From Dichetophora obliterata (taxonomy: Eukaryota > Arthropoda > Insecta > Diptera > Sciomyzidae): DNA of 64,000 nt. Below, piece by piece: positions 23,650 to 37,800 of the stretch (position 1 is its first letter; every line of letters starts with the position of its first letter). The stretch lies in contig OY986439.1 in NCBI GenBank assembly GCA_963920525.1, positions 47,590,982-47,654,981 on the forward strand. Direction: 5' to 3'. The notes under the pieces are model-generated. The model ran no database searches. It had not been told where the DNA came from and was given only the letters and a program-made list of their open reading frames with translations. The position numbers and the translations under genes were made by a program.

Positions 23650-24800
23650 GTTGAAGTTGACTTCAGCGCCCCCATAATGCATAGCACTGCTTGCCGTTGA
23701 GTTTTCTCCATGTGCTTGAGGTACATTTATTTTTCTGTAGCCGGCCACCACACAATTATTCATAGGACGAACTACCGTTACCTAGATCCAGTGCATCAGA
23801 AAGGGAGAGAGGACCCAGGTGCTGCCGAGCATCTTCTTGGATGTGTATAGCGCAATGACAGCTGTTTTCACCCTTTCCTCTACATTGATACGCAATGCCA
23901 GCTTGCTGTCTAGGACGACTTCTAGATATTTCGTGTGAGTTTTTGGTACGAAGCGTATATCGTTTAACTGTGGTGGTATCAACGGTGGTAGTTTTGTCCT
24001 TTTTTGTTAACAGAATCAGATCCATTTTCTCTGCGTCAATACTTAGACCGACTGAATTTGACCATCTAAGTACCCCTTTTCGTGTGCTCTCCATTATGGT
24101 GCTTATTGTTCATAGACATTTTCCCACTATAGTTATGCTTATGTCATCTGAATAGGCTGTTATCATCAGGGCTTTACCTTCAAAAAGTAGTTGAGTAGTT
24201 CATTGACAACATGATGCTATAGTAGGAGCGAGAGGACCCTAAGGTGTCCCACTGCAAGCCTCCCTTTTCATGTATTAGTGCCCCACTCAGCTCGAAACCT
24301 TCTGCAATTTAGTAAATTGTCTAGCCACAGGTTTGTAGCTGCTGGTGCATCTATTGCACCTTCTCCGTTCTGGATTGTCCTAGTTGATACATTCCTTTCT
24401 GGTGGAGTGCTTTTTCTATGGGTACTACTAGTGAGTGTTGTACCGTTTCAACCAATTTCTCTCTCGTATCAATTCAATTCAATTGATTTCAATTCAAATT
24501 CAATCATTTCTCGAGTGTTTTACAAAGGAGGTTAGGCTTATTTGTCTATTGTCCTTTGGTAGAAGTGGCTGCTCTTATCTACTTTCGGTAGGAATACAAC
24601 CCTTGCTGTTACGGGCACATAGTTTAAACTGATATATCCGTTAAATGACGTGCTCAGAGTACCACTTGTACGCTGTAGCGGGTGTGTCGAGTTTCTGCGT
24701 ATTGCAATAGTATTTGGAGCATCAGTGCAGTCAGGAAAATATGCCTTTAAAAGCACGTCAAGGGATTCCTGACTGCTCTTCATCCACTCAATATTGTCGT
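23650..24800 (-). pseudogene. I/R1-type LINE reverse transcriptase relic
   Basis: On the minus strand, in order, are a WMKSSQESL segment (about 24790) and an ARVVFLPKVDKSSHF segment (about 24560-24605). A VETVQHSLVVPIEKAL segment follows (about 24400-24460), then a catalytic-box variant AYSDD at 24143-24157. A GLSIDAEKMDLILLTKK segment (about 24040) comes next, and finally PPQLNDIRFV and KYLEVVLDSKL (23900-23980). These are the usual landmarks of I/R1-group reverse transcriptases. The frame changes several times and stops are frequent, so the copy is dead. Confidence 0.75.
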
Positions 24801-25636
24801 TGCGTAGCTGCAGGGGATATAATTTTTTTTTCTATAAATTTTTTTATTTTCGGTTACGGTGCACCTTTTTGTGGAAATCCCCATATAAAAATAAAATTGT
24901 TAAAAATTACAAAAACTACCTATAGCTGTTTAAATTACGGAACCTGGATTTTAAAACAGCTATCATAACTTACCTGTACTACTCAAGGAATTCCAGGTAA
25001 CAGGTGATGCCAACCGACTCTACCTGCTCTCGGAAAACGAAATTAAATATTGGATGGATGCTCGGGTTGATAACATAAGTTCTTTTCTTGTGCGTAATCG
25101 GGACTTTTAAATTTGAAATTAAATTATCAGGTCAAAAATATTGGGTTAAAAATATTTTATTTTTTTTAATAAGAAACAAACAATAAATATTGTGTTAATC
25201 ATATTTTTTTTAATATGTGGAAAGAGCATTTAGACATAATTTAAGAAAAAAGTGTTAAATCAAATATACATTCATGCTCTTGGCGCCGCTACTTAGAGCT
25301 GTAATAACTTGTGCAGTTAGAGGTAAATTCATGTAATGGTCAATAAATTGATAACGCAAAATCTCTCTCATCCTTAAGTAATAAGTCAAAAGATACAGCG
25401 AGCTATGCAACAATCAACTGATCAACCGTCTGAGCATCTATAGCGATCAAAAACAATAAAACTACAAGCTCTATGTCAAAATGTGCCAATACAAAGAGGG
25501 CAACAAAACAACAACAACAACAAAAACGACGATGATGACTCTGTGAAACAACCAAATACTTAATGAAGAGTGTAAAACTGGATTTTCGCACAAATTCAAA
25601 AGATTATTCAAACAACCGATGTCTATAGAGCTGTGT
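24801..25636. other. intergenic stretch upstream of protease gene 3
   Basis: AT-rich with short (AAC)n tracts at 25500-25540, a composition seen near fly genes. No ORF is supported. Confidence 0.45.
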
Positions 25637-25659
25637 TATATATAAAATTTTACTCAGTT
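25637..25659 (+). promoter_or_regulatory. possible core promoter of protease gene 3
   Basis: TATATAAAA at 25637-25647 precedes TCAGTT at 25654-25659, which matches the arthropod initiator. The spacing is shorter than the classical 30 bp, so the two elements may not work together. The start codon follows 225 nt later. Confidence 0.35.
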
Positions 25660-25883
25660 GTTGTTTAGCTTTTGAAAGAACAAAAACGTACCTTACGCTA
25701 AAACTTTGAAAACGCATAGAATTTTGAAAAATACTCTCTTAAGTGATAATTTATAAAAGTTATAGTAAAAACGGCGACGATCTAATAGCTGGTTGAAGGA
25801 GTGAACCGGTTTTAGATTCCGAATAATTATTTGTAATTTTTTTTTTTTTTTTAGTTGTATCATTTCGTAAACAAGCTATAAGC

Positions 25884-28800
25884 ATGAAGTTTTTATTGTG
25901 CTTGGGCTTATTGCATTTACTATATAGTACTGCCTTTGCTAGTGAGTAAAGATTCTTAGCAGAGTGTTAAAAATTAAATTGATTACTTTTATTTTTGTCA
26001 ACTGAAGCGCCTTTTATACACTATGGACGCTGTGTATCCAGCTTAAGTGACAAAGCAGTGTGCCTGACGATTGAAAAATGTGACTATTACCGAAATGGCG
26101 AGAACACTGCAGAGGCAACAATGTGTAGCAACTCAGATGAAACTCGAAAGTTGGTAAGTCAAAGTGTATCGAGAGGTCAATGCATAGAAAATTTTAAAAA
26201 AATATGTTTACCTATGCAAAGGGACCACCAAGTACGGCAAAAAAAACATACACTCTAAGAAGTTAAGATTTATTTTTTCTAAATAATAGCTTCACATTTT
26301 TTGGCGCTTACATTTTACTTCTCGTTCACAGGTTCCGCTCTTCGAATAAACTGAATTGAACAACTATTTTTGTTTTACTCTCTGTTTATGTTTCTAATAC
26401 AGAAGTTTTTGCAAAAATACACAAAGTTCATTAGAATTTTTGCACTCGCTCAAAAAAGACTGTGTAAGGGAGATAATTTTACAAAAATATGACACAGCTT
26501 CTCCGGTGTAGCCTCTGCAGGAGTAAAATTTATTACCAAGTCCTATTATTTTTTCACCCAAATATTTTTTTAACATACCTTCCCCTATCTGACACCATTC
26601 TGGGGGTCACCATAAAAAATAATAATATCAGGAAAACAGTTCATATCTCTTCTGATATGAACGAGCCCTAAAGTCGTAAAATGTGTTAGCTCATCCGATT
26701 GTTTTCATAACAAACATTACTTTTGACCGCACACACCCCCTATCTGCCGCTTTTTTAGAGATTTCCACACAAAAAAGGAAAAATAAAATACAAAAATTTC
26801 TTTAATTCATTTTGTGCGCGAGCAATCATTTAAAGATTCAAGAAAGATAAAAACTTAACAAATTGCATCATCACGACTCATTTATTGAGTTATAAATATA
26901 AGTCAAAATTGCTCATTAATATTACTCATTACAAAAACGAAAAAGTGAGATAACTGGGTGATGGGCTAAAAAGGAAGCGAATATTTTATCCCTATTCCCT
27001 CTGATTTTTTGCAAATTACCGCTTGTAAAAATGTGTCGGTGATAACATTGTAATGCAGAACTGTAAGCAAGATAAGACACAATTCGATTTGAGTTGTTAA
27101 GATCTATAGTTTTTTTTTATTGTTAAGGCATGAGTTGGGCTTCAGTCTTTTGAGTAGCTACATCGTGCCTTCTAACAGGAAGTTTTGCAATGACAATATT
27201 TAAAAACTATAGCTTACTCAATCAATAATTCTTATTTACTGCTTTTTTCAAATTAAGTGGTTTTTCTTAATAGCAGCTAGATGCAGCAGGTTTTTACAGA
27301 AACAGAAGGTAGAAGTACGATATTTAATAATATTTAATGATGATGATGAGCTTTCGACTTTAATAATGCTTATTTAGCTAGATATTTTCAACTAAATTTT
27401 ACTTAAATTTTCATTCCTTCAAAAATTTACAGTCATGTTTCAACGATTTTTCTATTTTTATTTAATAACATTTTTTTTGTTATTTATATTAAAATCAATG
27501 CCGATTAAGGCAAAAAGATCCTACAATTAAAAAAGCGCGCACTAATTTAAATTACGTGTGTTTTTCAGAATACTTTAGAAAATTTACAAACTATTTACGA
27601 TTTCTCTTGTTATAATCAACATTCATAATTTCTATGCTGAAAATAATAGTACAAAAAACGAAGCATATCTTAAAATATAGAACATTATGTATTTTATATA
27701 AAGGAAAATTACAGTATAGCGTGTATACAGTGCAGAAGTGAAACTTCTTAAAATTAAGAATGGAGAAATTTTAGTGAAAGAGGCAGATAAAAAGAGTTAA
27801 CTGTTTATTTAATATCTACACTGTCATTGGTTGGTGCTTCAATGCACAATAATGATTTTATGGCTTCTGATAACTTAAATATGAGATATATGTCCATGAT
27901 TCTCTATTTTTGACGTAAGCAAAATTGCATCTATTGTGGGGGTCCCCATACACACACAGCCAATTGTATTGAAATTTTAGATTTCGTGGCCCTAGTGATG
28001 AAAATGCAAATCTCTACGGAGCACATTAGGGTATTTAATGGCCAAAGTTAGCATTAATTAAAAAAAATTTTAAAGGTACATAGTAGTGTTTGGTATCCAA
28101 TGAAAAAGGTATCTCATGAAAAATTCTGAGTTACTAGGTTAAAATTAGTGAAAGTCATCATTTTTTTTTTTTTCACTTTAAGTGCGCGCAGTGACAAAAG
28201 TGTTTATCTGCAATTTTGAAAGTTTTTTTGTACATTATTTTAAAAAAATTTCAATAAACTATGATGGAACCTTTTTGTTTAGGTATTTAAGCAACACAAT
28301 ATCTACTTCTTTTTTTTTAGTGTTTCTATATATTTTATTTTTAAAATTAAATTTACCTTAAAAAATATGTATTTTTACTATGTTAATAAAGCTAAAGTTG
28401 TGAGTTGAGTAAAGTTGAGGGAAACTGTTTTGATAATTGTAAGCTGTGAACATTCTTGTTAGATTGTTTAAAAAAAAAGTTGTTCTCTTTCTCATAGCTG
28501 TTCTCTTTCGCGGTATTTAAATTTTTTTACTATAACTTCGTGAAATCTATGATTTCCTTGAGAAAAATAAAAACAAATATAAAGTATGAAATAGATTTTG
28601 TTGTATACTCAGAATGCATATTAAAAATCAAAACTTTTATGCAAAATTTGAAGTCCATTTATTAATTTTTGTGGAATTTAAAGAGATTTTGCAGTTTTGA
28701 TAAAGTCACTTTGTATGGGAGGTATTCGTGGTTTTCATCCGTTTTTGTTGAATATCATACTTAAAGCGGATATTAAATATCAAAGCTCGTATAGAGAATT

Positions 28801-31800
28801 TAAAGCTCATATATAACGTTTTGTGGAATTGAAAGAGATGTACCGTTTTGATAAAGTCATTAAGTAGGCGTGATTTTTATCCGATTTGGTTTATTTTTGA
28901 TCTTGATCTGTATATTTTAAAGACAATGCCAAATTTCATTACGATAGCTTCAAAATTACGGCTGTTATCATGTCGACTGACAGACAGACGGGCAGACGGA
29001 CGGATGAAAACAATTTTTTTTTTCTTATTTGCACCAACTTACTAAAAAAACAGTCAAAAGTTCCTTCCCTCTTCTAGGTGAATTGATACCCATTTCCAGG
29101 TTTCAATACCTCACTGTGCAGCGATGTTGAAATGTTTTTCAACAAAATCTCAACATTTAATTAATAATTTTGCATGCTTTTTAGCCTTTTTTCAGTGTGC
29201 GCCACATTTGAGTTGTTGTTAATTCAAAGTAATTTTAAAATTTACAAATATCAATAAAATACATAAACATAAATTTTATGCAACGGCCATTTATTTTCAA
29301 TTGATTCTGTTCGTGACTTCGATTTTTTTGTGTAAAAGCATAATAAAGTTTGCTTGAGTTTTGACATTTAACAAATTATTTTATTAAAAAACGTTAATTC
29401 GAATACAAATTAAAAGGAAAAACACAGTCGAAATATTGTCAATAGCCGCCCAAGTGCTTAGAATCATACCAAAAAAAGAATCAACATAAAGCATGGATGC
29501 TTTAATATATTATAGTTCAACCACAATCGATTTTAAATTTACATTTGGGGTTTTACTATATTGATAAAAACTTGTTATTGCTTCTCATGTTACTCACTTT
29601 AATTGAATCTTTTTTTCTTGTTACTACAATAAATTGGTTGCTGACACATTTATTGGGGTATCCCCTGAGCGTTGCGCCGTGGACTATTTGGCTTATTTAG
29701 ATGTAATTAAATATGTAACTCGAGTTTGAGGGTAAGGAATAGCTCGAAATTGTTGATTTCGGCAATTAAGTGGCATATCTTCCTTAAGGCGAATTTACAC
29801 GATCATTGTTCACTTTGGATGAATCATCTGATTTAAAAATTTTAAATTGAGTTTCATCTTTAAAATGAAGATGATTGTCATCCACATTGAACAGTGAAAG
29901 AAGTAGAAGATCTTACTTCTTAAGATCTTACCAAAATATGTTTATAAAATTCTTAGTATACAAAAAAATCTTCTATCTATTATTATGTTTTTCTTTGAGA
30001 AGCTTGAATTACCAAAAACGGTAATTTTTACCAAATTCATAGTGGAATTTGACCTCCTGGTGGTTTCAGGTAGCATTTGTTTTGACAATTTCCTATAGTT
30101 TATTAATTTATTTTATATATAGAAAATTTTTAGAGTTGGCAACTTTTGGCAACCTTCCCTTTCAAGGAGTTTTCATTTCTTACGCCCTAGTTTATGTAGT
30201 TTTATGTATTTTGCTAAGTATTAATACATTTACCATACCATTTTTCAGTATTTTAGTGTAATGTAAATAAACTTGAATGAAAATTTCAATTTTTCTCTAT
30301 CACCCCCTCCTTTGCCGCATCCTCTATCATATTCTGCCTTCAAAAATACTGTTTGAACAATTAAGAAAACGAAACTATAATTGAAAAAAATTTTTAACAC
30401 CAAAACTACTATGCACCAAAATGGAAAAAATGTCTATGATCGGTATGTCACTATTTATTCTCATAGTTTTTGGCCCGCTGAACACGAACATCGCAATAAA
30501 AATGTTTTCTATGGATAGGTTTTCAGGTTATATATTTTTGAATTTTTGAACCAATTTTTTTGGATATATCTCCATACATTTTACAGTTTATTTGACCGCT
30601 ATGGTTATCATAAATATCAGTTTAAAGAAAAATAAATTTACTTTAAATTTGATTCAACAATTTTGCTAATCTATTGAGTAGTTTCCGCACAATCGAAAGA
30701 AATATATAAAAGAAATAACTTTTTCCGTAAAAATTAAATTGTAAAATGCTTAAAAATATTAACAAAAATAGAAGATACCAAATTTATGGAAGAATAACGA
30801 AGTTAGAGACAACAAGGTGAAGGTACCAAAAATTAAATTTTTTCCGCTTTTTAATTTTATTTAAATTATTTTATTTTATTTTTTGTAAAGTAAATGTTTA
30901 GGTCAAATTTTATTAATGTAATGTAAAATGTATATTTTAAAAGTAATTTCGGCTCCTTTTTTGTCTGTTAAAATTTTCAGAAATTGTTTCTCTAATGAGT
31001 AACAATATATAATCGCCCATCATGTTCACTTTCCAGAATCCCTGATATCGTCGCATTCTTTTTCCCAAGCCACTCTTTTGTGCTTAAGCTTAGTATGCTG
31101 TAGAAGCGAAAAGAAATCTTCCGTAAGAAATGCACTGCGTTTTTGACAGCGAAAATGTAGCGAAATTTTCTATTCATTGGTTAGTACGCTGTTGAACCGA
31201 AAAATTGTGCAATGCAACCATGATTGGAGAGTTAAAATGTCAAAATTTCGCTGTCTTTTATATGTCCGTATATTTAATTGGCGTGGAAATTTGACATTCA
31301 ACAATAATGTTCAACTAACACATTCAACTAACAGGTTATATTAAGTATGTGTTAGTGTTGAGTCTACACCAAAATTTTGCGTGTTGAATTAAATGCCTAA
31401 AAATTTTCGTCCGTACAGCAAACTAAGCTTTAAGAAAAAATAGCAATCAGTAATATGGCACACTGGATTTCTCCAAATCATTGGCTTCTCAAATTTGATG
31501 AGCCTCCTATGAAAAAAAATACTGTATAAATATATTATTCTAAATTATTATAAATTTGTTGTTTTAGTTTGTGCCTTCTATCTACCCTTGCAAACCTTTT
31601 GCAGTTTGGACTTAATTTTTGGGCTCCACGTTGACAATAACGATTTCTCAGCTTCTAAAAGTGATAAATGAAAAAAAAAATCATATGACAAATAACACTA
31701 AAAACTTTTCGATTACGTTTTATCAGCCAATCAATTTATAAAATATTTTTATATCTTATATAAATTACGCAAACGTAAATTTTGTCCGGCGTAAGGTTTT

Positions 31801-34800
31801 TTAAGTACTAGTCCAATCATAATAAAGTTTATATGGTTTGGTAGGTTAAGACTTGTAGATGTGCAAACTGGACTTTTTATTTCTTAAAAATTTATATTTT
31901 TTAAGTTGTAGCGAGTTAAAGTTTGCATATCATTGTTGATGTTATGATGCTTTTTTTCTTCTTAATTTCAGCATATGCCTAAAAATATGTGCGGTATTTA
32001 GCGCCACCTATCGGCTAATAGCTATGAAACTGCTAAACTGACGAATAGTCTTTTATAATTTCACAGCTAAAACTAAAAAAAAAAATAAACTGGCCATTTC
32101 AGCCCTTGGAAGGACTTTGACCTAGCTTCTATTGATCAATTGTGTTGTGCGTGTTATTGTTGGGGGTTGAATTAGTTTTAAAGGTTTTCTAAGAGATGGC
32201 GTAACTATCAATAGATCGCATCGGGCACACCTGTGACTATATTCATTTCAAAGCACATTGTGTAAGCTTCATTTTTCAGTATGTGTCATTCCACTGAAGT
32301 GTAAACAACATATATTTTTTTCTCTGTGAACATGTCGACTTTCGTTCCAACAAAACGCAATTTGCGGGAAGGTTTACTTTTGTGCTTCCATTTGAAGAAA
32401 AAAGCGGTTGAAGCACAACGCACGCTTACTGAGGCTTACGGGGACTATGCTCCATCGATTTCTACTTGTGAGTACTGGTTCCGTCGGTTTAAAAGTGGTG
32501 ATTTTGATACGGAAGACAAAGAGCGTCCGAGCCAGCCGAAAAAGTTTGAAGATGAGGAATTGGAGGCTTTGCTCGATGAAGACCCGTGTCAAACCCTTCA
32601 AGAATTGTCAGAATCATTGGGAGTCGACTTATCAACGGTCGGCAAACGCTTAAGGCCATGGGAGTGATTCAAAAGCAAGGAAATTGGGTGCCGTACCAGT
32701 TGAAGCCGAGAGACGTTGAACGGCGATTTTGCATGTGCGAACAACTGCTTCAACGGCATAAAAGGAAGAGTTTTTTGCATCGTATTGTCACTGGCGATGA
32801 AAAGTGGATCCATTACGATAATCCTAAGCGAAAAAAATCGTGGGGACCACCCGGCCATGCATCAACATCGAGGGCCAATCCGAATATTCATGGCGCCAAG
32901 CTTATGCTGTGTATTTGGTGGGATCAGAAGGGTGTCGTGTACTATGAGCTGCTACAACCTAACGAAACCATCACTGGGGAACGCTACCAACAACAATTGA
33001 TGCAATTGAGCCGAGCATTGGAGGTTAAACGGCCGGAATATGCCAAAAAGACACGACAAAGTGGTTTTTCAACATGACAACGCACGGCCACATGTTGCAA
33101 GAACCGTCAAGGAAACGTTGGAGGCGCTGAATTGGGATGTGCTACCCCACCCGCCTTATAGCCCAGACATAGCCCCTTCCGACTACCACCTATTCAGATC
33201 GATGACGCATGGCTTGGTTGAGCAGCGCTTCACTTCTTACGAGGATACCAAAAAATGGGTCGATTCGTGGATTGCCTCAAAAGACGAATCGTTCTTCCGG
33301 CGCGGAATCCATATGCTGCCAGAAAGATGGGAAAATGTTGTAGCTAACGATGGACAATACTTTGAATAATATACATTGTACCGTTGTTTCTAAATAAATG
33401 CTCAAAAACCGAAAAAAACCTTTAAAATTAATTCCAACCCCCAATAAATTTTTGATCACAAATGACAGAGAACTGGACCTACGTGTTTTATGCCGACTCC
33501 GAACGGCTTATGTTCTCGAGAAGCTTTACATGGCAATTTTTACTCTCTGAGGTTTGCCATTGTCTGCAGAGAGGTGACGACCGAACATAAAAATTAATTC
33601 AATTGAAAAAACTTTCTGTCTGAGCTGGAATTGAACCCGAGCTACCGCGGTTCTTTAGCTTAGGAGCCACGCACTCTACCCACTAGGCTACGGTCGCCAC
33701 CATCTACAGCTAAAACTACGAATTGATATATTCAATATCAAAGTGATACTGGAACGATTTCTTACAAATGAAAAAAGATTTCTAAGCTATAGGTCGCAAA
33801 ATTTTTTATTATTTAAAAATTTACACAAAAATTTAATGAGAAATACTGCGTATATTGCAAAAAGGTTAAAATTAATTTCATTTCAATTTTGATCAATTGA
33901 AAATTTATTCAATAACTTAAAATAAAATTTTGGCGTTTTAACGCCAATCGGGCTTACTAGATATTAAAAATATTGATCTGAAATTTGAAACACGTATTCT
34001 ACACACATAAAGTAGCCATTTTATAAATTAAAAAAATTAAAACGAAAAAAATTATTCAAATTAAAAAAACCCCTTAAATAAACACAAAATCAAAATCATT
34101 ACAAAATATTCAAATTTTTTTTTACTAAACAATGTCGCTTTTTCTTAACAATAAGAGTTTTTCTTTCGTTGTTTTTTTTTACAACCAAATTCGTTGAAGT
34201 CATTAGATGAAACTTAACATTGAAATTAACAAAGTTGAATAAGTATTTTTATTTGTAAAAAATCCAAATTGAGATGAAATTGCTAATGTTTACGTGAAAA
34301 ATTAAGTATTGTTATAATGGGTGATTTTAACTACAATTTATTTAATGATCACTACTCAAATAGATTACGCTCCCTTGCTCTTCGATGTAGTTTATCGTGT
34401 GTGCATAATTCTCTTCCCACCCATTATGATTCGCACTTTGAGTCCACGTCTCTAATTGATTACTTCCTTGTTAGTGACCCATCGATTGTTGAACATTCAG
34501 GGCAAATGTTTTCTCCAGCAATATCTCACCACGCTTTGATTTTTGTATCTCTGAAATATTTTGTACCTCCCAAAGAAGAAGTTATAGTATTTCGAAATTA
34601 TAATAAAATAAATCTTGAAGCTCTAGCTTCCTATTTTAATTCCTTTGATTTTCGCGATGTGTACTCTACCAATGAGGTTGATGAGCAACTCTTGATTCTA
34701 AATAATGCTATAACGGATGGTATTTCCTTTGTGCCTCTTACTAGGTATAAAAAAAGGGAAGCGGAAAACTGGATAAATTCTAATCCTATAAGGTTTGCTA

Positions 34801-37800
34801 GATCTTTACGGGATCTTGCTTTCAAGGCGTATTTGCAAAATGGCACGGTAGTAAACTGGAAAATTTTTTGCAAATACCGGAATCGAGCTAAAAATGCAAT
34901 TCGGAAAGAAAAGAGACACATTGGAAGCCGTGTATTTAATAACTTGGATAATAAGCAAATATGGAACACGTTACGTAATAGTGGTTGCACTGACTCCAAC
35001 GCTGAAATTGTAGATTGTGATGTAAATACTATAAATGAACATTTTATTAGTAATCAAACGGTTAGTACACATCCTCCATTTGGTTTTAATCTTTACCAGG
35101 ATACTGAAAATTGCTTTTTATTCAAAAACATTTCTGAAGCGGAACTTACTGAGGCTGTTCTGAAAGTTAAATCAAATTCTGTTGGGTTTGATAATATACC
35201 GTTTAAGTTTATCAAATTAATTTTTCCTTTCATTAAGCAGCACTTACTGTTTTTTATAAATAGCATTCTTATGACCTCTAAATTCCCTACCTACTGGAAG
35301 ACTGCGCGTGTGGTCCCTGTGCCAAAGAGTGTCTCTCTAAACTCGCTTGATAATTTACGACCAATAAGTATACTGCCTGCTCTCTCCAAAATTGTTGAAA
35401 ATATTTTAAAGGATCAAATAATGTGTTACATAAACCACGTTCAGCTTATTAGCGACTGCCAGTCGGGATTTCGGAATGGTCATAGCACTGCATCTCTTCT
35501 TCTTGGTCTCACAGATTGCATTAGAGAAAATATGAATAGGAAAAAAATTACTATTATGGTCTCATTAGACCTCAGTAAAGCCTTTGACACTGTCAATCAT
35601 TCTAACCTTCTTTATAAACTCAAGCTGATGTTCAACTTTTCAAATGCTGCTTGCAAACTAATGTGGTCGTATTTGTGTGGTCGTAATCAATTTGTATCTT
35701 ATAATGGAGATAAATCTAACTTCCTTAATACTGTCTCGGGTGTTCCTCAAGGGTCTGTTCTGGGACCACTACTGTTTATGTTATATATAAATGATATTGC
35801 TAACCATGTTGACTCTGATTTATGTAGACCATTTATCTTTGCTGATGATGTTCAGCTCTTGTTCTCTGGGGAATGCCAATTTGCTGACGTGCTGGAATCG
35901 GTAGTAAACTCTAATTTATCTAACATTCAGTCATGGATGTCAGCTAATTATTTAAATGTCAACCCTAATAAAACTAAAGCGATCCAATTTAACCCATCTA
36001 GGTCCGTGTTCGAATATTTGAATATTCAAATAAATAATGAGCAAATCCCATTTGTAGAGAGAGTAAGATGTCTTGGTATAATAATTGATAGCAACCTTGT
36101 TTTTGATCCTCATATTGATACTCTGAGTTGTAGAATTAACTATAAATTAAAAAAATTGTATAGCATGAATATATTTCTACCTCTTCATATCAAACTTAGA
36201 ATTGCTCACCTTTTACTAATGTCAAATATTACTTATTGTCTTGAGGTTTATTCGGGAACGGTCTCTCATAACATAAAGAAAATTGAAGTAATTTTCAACA
36301 AAGTTGTTCGCTTTGTTTATGGAGTCCGTTGGCGTGAACATATATCGCCATATGTTTTAAAGTTTTTAAAATGTTCCTTGCGTAACTTTATAAAAATAAA
36401 TTTACTACTTTTCTTTTACAAACTGATAAAAACTAGGATCCCCTCATACTTATTGCATCTATTTCTTTTCTCACGTTCGTCTAGAAATACCCAAATTATT
36501 ATACCTAAAATTTCTTCCTCCGTGTTTGAGCGATCATTTCTGATAAGAACTGCACGTTGTTGGAACAAACTTCCATTAAGCTTACGATGTTTTTCTGATT
36601 CTCTTCCTATATTTAAGGGGAAACTCCTTGAATACTCTTTAACTAACCCACTTTAGTTTTTAAGACTCCTTAAAGCGCTACCTTAGCATGCTTAATGTGA
36701 TTAGCTACTAATTACTTATACATCTTTTTTTTCCCCTCTGTCGCTGCAATATGGGATTGATGAAATTTTGACCTCTTATTTTCTATAGAGTTTTTAGTCT
36801 TTTATTAGGAAGGCTGATATGAGTTTGTGCATCATATATTATATAAAAGTATTTATCTGAAGTTGTTTTTACATAAATATTACCTTGAATTTTTTATTTG
36901 TTTAGTTTGCTCAACTAGTACTTATACTTGTAATATTATTATTTGGCCAATAGGCTTTTGTATTACACATGAATTAATAAAATAAATAAATAAATAAATA
37001 AATAAAGTAACATCAATGTAATTTTTTAAGAAAACTTTACTAGGAATCATAATTTTTTATAAAAAATATAAGTTGACGAAGTGTTTTTTTTCAATTCACT
37101 TAAACTTAAGAATTTTGTATTTTTTCCAAAATTTGCTGGCTTGACCACCAAACACTTCTATTAGTAACACAAATCTCTTATAGTATTGCAAATCTTTGAA
37201 AAGCCAAAGAAGTAATTTTTCTAAAACATTTTTGTGGAAAGCTTCACTCAAAAATGTTTCGTTACAAGAGCATTTTTAGTGAAAAAATCTACTGAACACA
37301 AAATAATCCCGTAACTCCCTAGGGGGTCAAAATAAACCCCCTCTTGTCGTACATTTTTATCTTGCTCTTGCATCGCCTATCTTTTAAAATCATAAAATAG
37401 TTTTTAACTTGTATTGGCCAATCCACTGTGCGTTGGTTCAAGCTAAAAAAAGTTCCAATCAACTTATGTGGATACAACTCTGCTTATAGCAATTGCTCTA
37501 TCATCCATAACAATTTTTACTTAAAAAACAATTTTTTATTTATTAAGGTTTGTTGTCCGCAAATTTCTCCGGTGACGAAATTGCAGCAAATTAACACCGA
37601 ATCAACAACACCGAAACCAACTACAAAAACACCAAAATCCACCGCAACACCGACTGTTCAGAGCCGATACTCAGGTATTAGTACACTCCCGCAACCACCG
37701 TATTGCGGACTCATGCTCTCCGATCGCATTTATGGCGGCAATGTAACGCAACTGGATGAATTCCCTTGGATGGCTCTAATCGAGTACAGTACATGTAAGT

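Noticed and set aside
34631..34999. Minus-strand open frame of 122 codons
   Set aside because: It lies wholly inside the LINE reading frame and shows no motif of its own.
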